Shown here piece after piece: positions 6,171 through 12,806 of a stretch of 60,522 nt of DNA (positions are counted from its first letter, which is position 1; each line of letters opens with the position of its first letter). The DNA lies in IMG/VR virus record IMGVR_UViG_3300010373_000011, positions 1 through 60,522 of that record; one strand, 5' to 3'. The position numbers were made by a program, and so were the translations under genes. This DNA comes from a virus. The notes under the pieces are model-generated. The model was not told where the DNA came from. It saw only the letters and a program-made list of their open reading frames with translations, and ran no database searches.

Positions 6171-7790
6171 CTAGCGACCTTCCAGCGTCCTCTGGGCCGC
6201 GACTCGCACGGCCCGCCGCGTGAATGCGTCGTTACGGGTCGCGAGGATCAGACTCGCCCGCGCCGCGCCGATGGACTCCGGGCCGCTGGCCCCGATTCGC
6301 CGGGCCAGGTCTGCGGCGAAGCTCTTGCTCCCCGCCGGGCAATTCCCGGCCCCGATACTGTCCTCGATCATCACCCACGGATTTTTCTCGGCGACGATCC
6401 GATCCATCTCGGATTGCCACTCGCGGGCGGCGTCCAGCGTGGCCCGGATGCCGAGCGCGTCGATCACGTCGTCCACCACGACCATCCAGCCATTGCGGGC
6501 CACGGCGGTAAGCTGCCGCGAATCCAGGTGGAATCGAGCCTCCGCGTTATCCTCCGCGTCGTCGGCCACGACGTAGAGCCCGTCGTCGTCGATGCCCATC
6601 TCCAGACCGGCCGGGGCATCATGCGCGTCCATCACGATCCGGCCGAGAGCGGCGAGCGCCTTGGCCTCGGTCGTATACGCCTTGCCGTTGTCGGCGATCT
6701 CCCGGAGAGCCGCGAGAGCGCCGGCCTCGTCCCGATAGACGGCATCGGACCCTTCGACCGCCCAGGCGGTCGCGTAATACTCCATATCGTCCACGTCGCG
6801 GTAGGTCATGTACACGTCATGACCGGCGATGCCTCCCGTGAGGATGCTGATCTCCTCGACCGCCGAATCCCGGATGATGTAGCGATGCTCCTTGATCTCC
6901 ATATCGTCCACGGTCACATCGTCCCACGACGGCTCGTCGCCGTGATCCGCATCGCTGGCAGCGTCGCGGATGGAATCGTCGAGGGCCTCGCGATCCAGCG
7001 TCACCCAGCGGCCGCCCTGCCGCCAGCACGGGATTGGACCGCCGCCGTCCACATTGTTTCCACTGTCGATCTCCCAGCCATCGCCCCCATCGCTCACGCG
7101 GGGCAGACCCATACCGCTGCCGTCGTCATCTTCGGTCGCCCACTCCTCATACTGCCGATTGCCGTCCGGGCCCATCTGCCCGACCAGGTGCCAGCCCTGC
7201 ACCTCGATGGTCGGCATTCCATCGGCGCGAATCTCCAGATCGTAGGTCGGCCATGCGGCACCGCTCTCCGTGCGCCAGTCGGACTGCCACGACTCGGCGT
7301 CGGTGCACGTCACGGACGCCTCGACCGTATCGACCACACCGCTCTCCACGAGCCAGTCGCGGTCGGCGTCGTCCAGGTAGGCCCATACGGCGGCCAGGTC
7401 GATGCCCAGCCACTCGATCGCAAACGTCGTCAAATCGGCCTGGCCGCGCTCGATCATGGCCAGGGTCATTTTTACCTGCCGCTCGACGTGATCGAGCGGC
7501 AGGGCCGCATACCGCGCAGCCTCGGCCCGCGCGTCCTCGGCGATGGCATCGCGATAGGCCATGATCCGCCGTCGCATCTCCGCAGCCAGACCATCTGCGG
7601 AAACCGCGGGGATGTAGGTAATAAGATTGCCGGCGCGACCGCTCCCATAGATCGCGTATCCGCGATCACCAGCCGGCACGTAGGACCAGTCAGACCGGAT
7701 CGGCCCGGAATACTGGATGATTCCGGGAGCGCCGATGGCCTCGGGGCAGAGATCGGCGATGAGGGGCAGCGATGCAATTGTCGCGGTCAT
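6171..7790 (-). CDS. large acidic protein of unknown function
   Basis: 539 aa from ATG 7790, with AGGAGCC at good spacing. The protein is very acidic, with many DDD/EDDD clusters and repeated D-G pairs (WATEDDDGSGMG, TVDDMEIKEHRYIIRD). There is a helical, Ala-rich N-terminal third (ARAEAARYAALPLDHVERQ) and a basic C-terminus (RNDAFTRRAVRVAAQRTLEGR). An equally long plus-strand frame overlaps but lacks a ribosome site and has shadow-like composition. No motif is recognised. Acidity suggests a DNA-mimic or binding partner, but this is speculation. Confidence 0.7.
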   Translation of the reverse strand: MTATIASLPLIADLCPEAIGAPGIIQYSGPIRSDWSYVPAGDRGYAIYGSGRAGNLITYIPAVSADGLAAEMRRRIMAYRDAIAEDARAEAARYAALPLDHVERQVKMTLAMIERGQADLTTFAIEWLGIDLAAVWAYLDDADRDWLVESGVVDTVEASVTCTDAESWQSDWRTESGAAWPTYDLEIRADGMPTIEVQGWHLVGQMGPDGNRQYEEWATEDDDGSGMGLPRVSDGGDGWEIDSGNNVDGGGPIPCWRQGGRWVTLDREALDDSIRDAASDADHGDEPSWDDVTVDDMEIKEHRYIIRDSAVEEISILTGGIAGHDVYMTYRDVDDMEYYATAWAVEGSDAVYRDEAGALAALREIADNGKAYTTEAKALAALGRIVMDAHDAPAGLEMGIDDDGLYVVADDAEDNAEARFHLDSRQLTAVARNGWMVVVDDVIDALGIRATLDAAREWQSEMDRIVAEKNPWVMIEDSIGAGNCPAGSKSFAADLARRIGASGPESIGAARASLILATRNDAFTRRAVRVAAQRTLEGR

Positions 7791-7899
7791 GATAGGCTCC
7801 TGTACCCGACTTTTGCGCCCTGGGTCCGGGCGGATCGGTCCGGCGTATCCGGCCGCTCTCCAGACTCCCCACCGAGCGGGGAGGCCGAAGCGGGGTCGG

Positions 7900-8088
7900 C
7901 TAGGCGCGGGCCAACCGACGAATGCGCCGGACGGCGGCGGCCGTCAACGAATGGCAGGTCGTGTAGTAGCCGGCCACCGAATCCCAGACTCGCACGGAAT
8001 CCTGACCCACCAGGAATTTGTGCTCGCGGATTCCCTCCGTCGAGAACGCCTTGGCGCGGGCAACGACGATTGTTTCGGTCGCAGTCAT
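7900..8088 (-). CDS. small hypothetical protein
   Basis: Start ATG 8088 is chosen for GGAGAGAATC just upstream. 62 aa beginning MTATETIVVARAKAF and ending in a basic helix (AAAVRRIRRLARA). It is the first gene after the minus-strand promoter at 8135-8162. No family is recognised. Confidence 0.6.
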   Translation of the reverse strand: MTATETIVVARAKAFSTEGIREHKFLVGQDSVRVWDSVAGYYTTCHSLTAAAVRRIRRLARA

Positions 8089-8134
8089 GATTCTCTCCGG
8101 TTCGGGGTTCCGTTCTTTCGTCCTCACACAATCA

Positions 8135-8162
8135 TTTATACTCCCTGTAATTCCAGAGTCAA
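8135..8162 (-). promoter_or_regulatory. sigma70-type promoter for the minus-strand operon
   Basis: On the minus strand TTGACT (8157-8162), a 16-nt spacer and TATAAA (8135-8140). It points at the genes 8088 -> 4344. Confidence 0.75.
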
Positions 8163-8174
8163 TATCAGGGAGTA
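8139..8174. promoter_or_regulatory. operator-like inverted repeat over the promoter
   Basis: TACTCCCTG (8139-8147) and CAGGGAGTA (8166-8174) are perfect 9-bp inverted copies 18 nt apart, flanking the -35 box and spacer. The same TACTCCCT sequence recurs at 11013-11020, upstream of the gene for a ribbon-helix-helix regulator. Confidence 0.65.
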
Positions 8175-8224
8175 CGAAATCAGAAAGATTTTTCCAGAAT
8201 CCCAGAAAATGCCTTATTTCGTAG

Positions 8225-8232
8225 AGTTTTCG
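8225..8232. repeat. target-site duplication, left copy (AGTTTTCG)
   Basis: AGTTTTCG directly precedes the left inverted repeat. An identical octamer (10778-10785) directly follows the right one. Eight bases is a normal duplication length for IS1-type elements. Confidence 0.92.
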
Positions 8233-8251
8233 GGTAGTGTATCATTTTGAA
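8233..8251 (+). repeat. transposon left terminal inverted repeat
   Basis: 19 bp starting GGTAGTGTATC, the exact reverse complement of 10759-10777. The transposase stop codon lies inside the right copy. Confidence 0.92.
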
Positions 8252-8308
8252 CTCGCAACCGAGCTTGGCAGGGTTGCCGGAACGCCAATTGCCGGGTAGC
8301 GTCAGGGT

Positions 8309-8548
8309 ATGGCAAAGAAACCGAAGAAGAATCCGAAGCCCGTCAAGGTCCGCCAGGACTTTGCCCAGAATGCATTCAGAGTCATGAGGGAGGCCACGGG
8401 GCAGGCCGAGCGAACACCAGAGCCGAAGGAGAAAGACCCGGCAGCGGTCGCGCTGGGGTCGAAGGGTGGCGCGGCTAGAGCGAAAGGCATGAGCAAAAAG
8501 AAGCGTTCGGATGCCGCTAGGAAGGCTGCTCAGACTCGTTGGAATTGA
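8309..8548 (+). CDS. small basic protein carried by the transposon
   Basis: 79 aa from ATG 8309. A Lys/Pro-rich start (MAKKPKKNPKPVKVRQDFAQ) is followed by the C-terminal helix GSKGGAARAKGMSKKKRSDA and AARKAAQTRW, a pattern seen in many short bacterial nucleoid- or RNA-associated proteins of unknown role. It converges on the PIN gene, with 32 bp of overlap. No close functional family is recognised. Confidence 0.65.
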   Translation: MAKKPKKNPKPVKVRQDFAQNAFRVMREATGQAERTPEPKEKDPAAVALGSKGGAARAKGMSKKKRSDAARKAAQTRWN

Positions 8549-9023
8549 GTACCGAGGCTTGACCATCCAACGGCTTCGGAGCGCTGATGCGAAGCCCTTT
8601 GACGATTGCTAATCCATCTAGGTTCTGTAACGTCGGCTCAAGCGTATGAAACACATCCGCTTTGTATATCAATGCTGTCGCCATGAACTGAGCATCTGGC
8701 GTCTTGATTTTGCGAACCGGCCTTGCAGTCAGTCCGTTGCTCCGAATCTCCTCCACGATCAATGAAATTCGAAGCGTTATGTCGGCCGGGATCACGTTGG
8801 AACGTGAGACGAATGCGTTAAACTTGTCCATCTGATCTTGCGTGTGTTTGGCCCGAAGAATCTCGGAGTAAGCGGTGACTGGAAGCAACAGGGTGGCCTC
8901 TTTACGGTCAATGGCCGATGCAACCAAATCAATGTCGGCGAGCGGCGCAGTCTTATCCTCATCCATCCACGCAATCAGGACGGTCGAATCCCAGCAGTAG
9001 ACGACGTTCCGCTTCTTACTCAT
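8517..9023 (-). CDS. PIN-domain protein (VapC-like ribonuclease fold)
   Basis: 168 aa. The acidic residues expected of PIN nucleases are present in order: D12 in CWDSTVLIAW, E54 in YSEILRAK, D110 in TPDAQFMATA and D123 in YKADVFHTLE. PIN proteins are Mg-dependent RNases, usually the toxin of a toxin-antitoxin pair. Its ATG overlaps the last 8 nt of the upstream gene, so the two are coupled and the upstream product is the natural partner candidate, although at 257 aa it is much larger than a normal antitoxin. It is carried by the transposon. Confidence 0.8.
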   Translation of the reverse strand: MSKKRNVVYCWDSTVLIAWMDEDKTAPLADIDLVASAIDRKEATLLLPVTAYSEILRAKHTQDQMDKFNAFVSRSNVIPADITLRISLIVEEIRSNGLTARPVRKIKTPDAQFMATALIYKADVFHTLEPTLQNLDGLAIVKGLRISAPKPLDGQASVLNSNESEQPS

Positions 9024-9789
9024 CGCGGAGTCCTCTTACGAACTCCGCTGCGGACTTCCCGCCAGTGGCCCCCGGCATAGCTCCGAACAGGGAACGAAGT
9101 GTCGGCAGTTGGTCGTCAGGGGGATGTATTTCAATCTCCTCCACCTGAACCCGGCTTGGGTAGCAACTGTCATCAGGAAAGCTGAGCAAACCAGTAACTG
9201 TCACGTTCTGGCGAATGGCCTGTTGCACTTGGGGGAACAACTCTTCCTCGAAGGCGCAAGCTACGGCCACTCCACCTATCGGCGTGAACAGGGTGAACTC
9301 GTGGCGTTCGTGGAGGTTCAGCTTCTCCACGCGACCCTTAATCGTTCCCCTGGATCGGGAGGATTCGACTAGGAGCCGGTCGATGTTTGCGACAAACTGC
9401 GTTGTTACCCGAACTCCAGCGATCATGAGTTTGTTCTTGTGCATGACCGGCCGGGCCAAATCTCGGAACGCTTCCAAGTCTTCCCGCTTGAATCTCGGAT
9501 CAACTGTCTCGCCGCGCTCCAACCCCTTCACCGTTTGCTTGAAAGTGTCGTAAACGCGCTTGCCGCTGTCCGGCTCCCGTCGCGGAGACACTGCGGTTAG
9601 CTCGATGGTGGTACTTGCGAACTTTAAGTCGCTCACCTTGTGCTTGATCCGTGTACCTTGCTCGGTGCGAAGCTCCACCAGCTTCAAGCACTTGGCTACG
9701 TCATCCATCAGGGTGCGAAAATCCCCGAAGAAAACGTCGCCGTCGTTATCTTCTGTGCCTTCCAACGTGAATCGCAGGGACGCTGCCAT
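9016..9789 (-). CDS. partner protein of the PIN nuclease, unknown family
   Basis: Start ATG 9789 gives 257 aa; the longer frame to 10008 would run into the divergent transposase promoter region. The N-terminus (MAASLRFTLEGTEDND) is followed by a helix (FRTLMDDVAKCLKLVELRTE) and strands. The central part (YDTFKQTVKGLERGETVDP) and C-terminal part (VTVTGLLSFPDDSCYPSRVQ, EIHPPD) suggest a beta-barrel-like second half. No known motif is recognised. Coupling to the PIN gene suggests a two-gene toxin or defence module. Confidence 0.65.
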   Translation of the reverse strand: MAASLRFTLEGTEDNDGDVFFGDFRTLMDDVAKCLKLVELRTEQGTRIKHKVSDLKFASTTIELTAVSPRREPDSGKRVYDTFKQTVKGLERGETVDPRFKREDLEAFRDLARPVMHKNKLMIAGVRVTTQFVANIDRLLVESSRSRGTIKGRVEKLNLHERHEFTLFTPIGGVAVACAFEEELFPQVQQAIRQNVTVTGLLSFPDDSCYPSRVQVEEIEIHPPDDQLPTLRSLFGAMPGATGGKSAAEFVRGLRDE

Positions 9790-9907
9790 GAGTTTGATTC
9801 TACCACGCGATTGAATCGTTTGGAGCAGCGTAGCGAGAACGCCGCCACGAATCCAGAAAGATTCAACCGACCTTGCCGAAATGCTTACCACTACGCATAA
9901 TGTCATT

Positions 9908-10768
9908 ATGAACAAGTTAGCCCAATCCGACCGCGTTGCAATCCTTCGCTGCCTTTGCGAAGGCAACTCCATCCGATCCACGTCCCGGATCAACGGCGTT
10001 GCTATCAACTCCGTGGTCAGGATGCTGGTCGAAGCCGGCGACGCTTGCGCCCGCTTCCATCACGACACGATGCGTAACCTTAACTGCCTTAAGTTGCAGC
10101 TCGATGAAGTCTGGTCGTTTGTCGGAGCGAAGGAAAAGAACGTACCGACGATGAAGAACCCGCGCGAAGGATGCGGTTCAATCTGGACGTGGATCGCCAT
10201 CGACGCTGCCACGAAGCTGATTCCGTCTTGGCTTGTCGGCCTTCGCGATGGCGAGTATGCGAAGGCGTTCGTTTGCGACCTGGCTGGGCGGCTCTCCCGC
10301 CGTGTTCAAATCACGACAGACGGACTCAAGGCTTACGTTGAGGCGATGGAAGCCGGGTTCGGGGGCGAAGTGGATTATGCGATTCTGCACAAGGTGTACG
10401 GCGCAACGCCGGTGGACGATTCCCGCTATTCACCTGCCGATTGCGTGGGATGCCAGAAACAAGCGGTTTCAGGATCGCCGAATCCAGCGTCCGTCTCCAC
10501 CAGTTTCATCGAACGACAGAACTTGACGCTTCGGATGCGGAACCGCCGATTCACGCGGCTCACCAACGCATTCAGCAAGAAGCTGGAGAACCACGAGCAC
10601 GCAGTAGCGCTTTACTTCTTCGCTTACAACTTCCTCTTCAAGCACCAAACCTTGCGAATGCCGCCGGCGCTCAAAGCCGGGGTTACTGACCACTGGTGGA
10701 GCTACGAAGAACTGATTGACTTGATCGACCGGCGACTCGCGGAAAAAAAGAAAGAGGATTCAAAATGA
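9908..10768 (+). CDS. IS1-family DDE transposase
   Basis: 286 aa from ATG 9908. An N-terminal helix-turn-helix (EGNSIRSTSRINGVAINSVVR) is followed by the catalytic triad D66 (LDEVWSFVG), D138 (TTDGLKAY) and E202 (FIERQNLTLRMRN), with the family's RFTRLTNAFSKK and NHEHAVALYFFAYNF blocks. It is a single frame rather than the classic IS1 frameshift pair. Stop TGA lies within the right inverted repeat. Confidence 0.93.
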   Translation: MNKLAQSDRVAILRCLCEGNSIRSTSRINGVAINSVVRMLVEAGDACARFHHDTMRNLNCLKLQLDEVWSFVGAKEKNVPTMKNPREGCGSIWTWIAIDAATKLIPSWLVGLRDGEYAKAFVCDLAGRLSRRVQITTDGLKAYVEAMEAGFGGEVDYAILHKVYGATPVDDSRYSPADCVGCQKQAVSGSPNPASVSTSFIERQNLTLRMRNRRFTRLTNAFSKKLENHEHAVALYFFAYNFLFKHQTLRMPPALKAGVTDHWWSYEELIDLIDRRLAEKKKEDSK

Positions 10769-10777
10769 TACACTACC
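10759..10777 (-). repeat. transposon right terminal inverted repeat
   Basis: 19 bp, the exact reverse complement of the left end; followed directly by the second AGTTTTCG (10778-10785). Confidence 0.92.
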
Positions 10778-10994
10778 AGTTTTCGTGCGAAAGTTTTTTT
10801 CCGGAATTCTCGTTTTCCGCGCCAGAAACCAGCCCCAGAATCGCCTGTCGGGTCAATTCCGCCGCCGAAAGCCCCAGCTTCCTCGCCGCCGCACTGACCC
10901 TGCGGAATTCGGAGTCCGTCAGATAGAGCTTGCGCTCTCGCACGCCTTCGGGTCGGGTTCGCGGCCGGCCAACGCCTCGATTTTTCGCTGCCAT
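10773..10994 (-). CDS. ribbon-helix-helix-type regulator, C-terminus altered by transposon
   Basis: 73 aa from ATG 10994 with CGGAGGAAAC upstream. The basic start KNRGVGRPRTRPEG is followed by a short strand (ERKLYLTDSEF) and two helices (RRVSAAARKLGLSAAELTRQ), the layout of ribbon-helix-helix DNA-binding domains. The stop TAG lies inside the transposon's inverted repeat. Without the insertion the frame would read ...HENSTK and stop, so only the last residues changed and the protein is probably functional. It is a good candidate for binding the TACTCCCT sites beside its own gene and at 8139-8174. Confidence 0.7.
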   Translation of the reverse strand: MAAKNRGVGRPRTRPEGVRERKLYLTDSEFRRVSAAARKLGLSAAELTRQAILGLVSGAENENSGKKLSHENW

Positions 10995-11009
10995 GTTTCC
11001 TCCGTGGAA

Positions 11010-11038
11010 ATCTACTCCCTATAATAGCGAGTGGTCAA
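11010..11038. promoter_or_regulatory. divergent promoter region with shared TACTCCCT operator
   Basis: Plus strand: TATAAT at 11020-11025 with a weak -35. Minus strand: TTGACC (11033-11038), 17 nt, GTAGAT (11010-11015) toward the regulator gene. TACTCCCT (11013-11020) overlaps both. Its twin pair sits at the promoter at 8135-8162, so one repressor could control all three promoters. Confidence 0.55.
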
Positions 11039-11135
11039 TGTCGGTGGGAAGAAAAATCCAGCCACCGCGCGGAGCAGCGAGCCGGATCAAGTCGGCCGAG
11101 TGACACCGCGTTGACACTCAGGGGAGGGAATTCCG

Positions 11136-11204
11136 ATGGCGTGGCAGCCGATTTGCCGGGCGATTGCTCGGGGAGCACTTGAGAAGAGGGAGGCCAACAC
11201 ATGA
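11136..11204 (+). CDS. 22-aa translationally coupled leader ORF
   Basis: ATG 11136 follows GGGGAGGG at ideal spacing and its TGA overlaps the next ATG (ATGA, 11201-11204). The peptide begins MAWQPICRAIARG. It could be a true small protein or simply a coupling leader for the next gene. Confidence 0.4.
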   Translation: MAWQPICRAIARGALEKREANT

Positions 11205-11524
11205 TCGACGAAGAGCCGGACGCCGAAGAGCCGCAGGAGGCATCCTTCGGGCTCGCTTGCCCGTTCCTCAACAGCGATCCTGTCTTTGCGCAGGGCGTGG
11301 CATTCGGAACGCTGTGGTCGCGGATGCGCGATCCGGAGTGCGACGAAATCACTGAGTACATCCTGAGCGAGATCGAGGAGCAGGTCCGCGTTGCAGCCTC
11401 GCGGACGGGTTGGAACGTGATCGAGTTGAAGCCCTGGGAGCACGAGGGCAAAGAAACGGGATGGGTATTTTGCCGGATGGTCCGGCGCGAGAAATACGAG
11501 GCATGGAAGGAGGCGGTTGCATGA
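11201..11524 (+). CDS. hypothetical acidic protein
   Basis: 107 aa from ATG 11201 with AGGGAGG upstream. Acidic N-terminus (MIDEEPDAEEPQEASFGL), then a helix containing DEITEYILSEIEEQVRVAA and a C-terminal aromatic segment (GWVFCRMVRREKYEAW). No family is recognised. First sizeable gene after the divergent promoter. Confidence 0.65.
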   Translation: MIDEEPDAEEPQEASFGLACPFLNSDPVFAQGVAFGTLWSRMRDPECDEITEYILSEIEEQVRVAASRTGWNVIELKPWEHEGKETGWVFCRMVRREKYEAWKEAVA

Positions 11525-11589
11525 CCGCCCGAACAGCGGGCCGGGGTCTGCTACGTGGGCCGTGCGTTCGCTGGATGGCCTGCGAATGA
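11521..11589 (+). CDS. possible 22-aa coupled ORF
   Basis: ATGA overlap with the preceding gene, stop TGA at 11587-11589. The basic peptide MTARTAGRGLLRG has no independent support beyond coupling. Confidence 0.2.
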   Translation: MTARTAGRGLLRGPCVRWMACE

Positions 11590-11631
11590 GTGGAGGAATC
11601 CGTATCGGGCCAACATGAAGCCGGCCAAGGC

Positions 11632-12537
11632 ATGACCACCTACGACGCCCTACACCGTGCGATCCTGTCCTGCCCCCAGGACGACGCCCCACGATTGATG
11701 CTCGCGGATTGGCTGGCGGAGAATGGGCAGGAGGAGCGGGCTGAATTCGTGCGGGTGCAAATCGAACTCGCTCGCTGGCCCGATACGGTCGGGCACCATG
11801 AGCAAAGGACCGGGACATGGCAGTATCTCCGAGCCCGCGAACGGCAACTACTTTCGCTTAATGTCGCGCACAAGTGGTTTGTAATTGCGGGCGTGGCGAC
11901 TTACGCGAACGAAGTCGGAGGACCGTTCAACGGGTGGCTGCGAAAGGAGAGCGGGCAGCCAGGATATGAATTACCCGTCTCCGTTCGTCGCGGCTTCATC
12001 ACCGAACTAACCTGCTCGTGGGCCTCGTGGCTGGAGCACGCCGAGGCGGTGTATTGGTGGCCGGGGGCGACGGAGGTGGAGTGCCCTGATTGTCACGGTA
12101 TCGGGTTTATCTGCCAATCCAGAGGGCCGCAATTGCCATGCGATAGCTGTATGGTGGAGGGCCGTCAGCGCGCCATCGAAGGGGGCACCGGCCGCATCCC
12201 CCGCCCCGTCCCGCCGGGTGCGCAGCCGATCGAGCGGGTGACGTTCTCGGCAGGCTTCGATGACGTTCGGCTGCACCCGCGGAACCACACCGTCTCGCTG
12301 AGCGGCATAAAACTCACCCGCCACGCGGACGACGCCGCCACCGGCCTCAACTCGTGGCGGTGCGACCGCTGGCCGTGGGTGGAGTTTGTGTTGCCGGAGG
12401 CGGCACAGAACACCGATCAAACCGACGCCCTTGCTTACGCTCAGTTTGCTCAGCGGATGGCTGCCGAAGTCGCAAGACGGCACGGGTTGCCACCGCGACT
12501 CATCGAAACGGCGGCCGCGCCGCACGAAGGGTGGTGA
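11632..12537 (+). CDS. planctomycete repeat-companion (TIGR02996-type) protein with zinc site
   Basis: Start ATG 11632. The 301-aa product opens with YDALHRAILSCPQDDAPRLM, then LADWLAENGQEERAEFVRVQIELA. This is the short helical domain known as the repeat-companion domain (TIGR02996), which is massively expanded in Gemmata-type planctomycetes. A later segment has CPDCHGIGFICQ and, about 15 residues on, CDSC, a DnaJ-like zinc pair. The remainder (VTFSAGFDDVRLHPRNHTVS) is beta-rich. In hosts the domain heads proteins with leucine-rich or other repeats; here no repeats follow. Probably captured from the host; function unknown. Confidence 0.8.
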   Translation: MTTYDALHRAILSCPQDDAPRLMLADWLAENGQEERAEFVRVQIELARWPDTVGHHEQRTGTWQYLRARERQLLSLNVAHKWFVIAGVATYANEVGGPFNGWLRKESGQPGYELPVSVRRGFITELTCSWASWLEHAEAVYWWPGATEVECPDCHGIGFICQSRGPQLPCDSCMVEGRQRAIEGGTGRIPRPVPPGAQPIERVTFSAGFDDVRLHPRNHTVSLSGIKLTRHADDAATGLNSWRCDRWPWVEFVLPEAAQNTDQTDALAYAQFAQRMAAEVARRHGLPPRLIETAAAPHEGW

Positions 12538-12590
12538 CGCCTAACTACCGCCTAACGGCCGCCGGCCAGCGCCCGCCCACGCCCGGCAAT

Positions 12591-12796
12591 CTGTAGCCAT
12601 TCTGTAGCCTGTAAATCGCCATGATTCGCCGAGCGAGAACGGAAGAGGCCTAAACTGAGACGAACCAGAATGAACGAGAACGTTTGTTTTGGGTCCTAAG
12701 TCCAGTGCGTCTGCCAATTCCGCCACCCTCGCTTTGTGCGTTTTCTCCGAAGAATAACAACGTTTTCCCGAATTCCGGCAACACGCCTTTGTAGCC
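12591..12796. other. attP candidate region with TGTAGCC arm-type repeats
   Basis: The tRNA-Leu half-gene is flanked by three copies of TGTAGCC (12592-12598, 12603-12609, 12790-12796), in the place expected for integrase arm sites. The integrase gene ends 10 bp beyond the last copy. This 269-nt non-coding stretch (12538-12806) holds no other gene. Confidence 0.65.
12692..12732 (-). other. 5' half of a tRNA-Leu(UAG) gene (attachment core)
   Basis: On the minus strand GCGAGGG starts the tRNA at 12732, followed by TG, the D arm GCGGAATTGGCAGACGC, then CTGGACTTAGGA with anticodon TAG (12696-12698). Pairing fails from base 12693 on (CCCAA where TCCAG would be expected) and no T arm follows. It therefore stops at the anticodon loop. 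Sequence identity with a bacterial tRNA beside an integrase is the hallmark of an attachment site. Confidence 0.85.
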
Positions 12797-12806
12797 GCAA
12801 TGTTGC

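Larger units (their letters stand above)
8233..10777. mobile_element. IS1-type transposon with passenger genes, 2545 bp
   Basis: Bounded by perfect 19-bp inverted repeats (8233-8251 and 10759-10777, outer end GGTAGTGTATC) and an 8-bp duplication AGTTTTCG. It contains an IS1-family DDE transposase (9908-10768), a PIN-domain gene with its upstream partner on the opposite strand, and a small basic-protein gene. Its repeats are perfect and the duplication is exact, so the insertion is recent. It landed in the last codons of the regulator gene 10994-10773, replacing a few C-terminal residues only. Confidence 0.92.

Noticed and set aside
6414-8090. 558-codon plus-strand open frame opposite the 539-aa gene
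   Set aside because: No ribosome site; high-GC antisense composition rich in His, Arg and Pro; the minus-strand gene has AGGAGCC and fits its operon.
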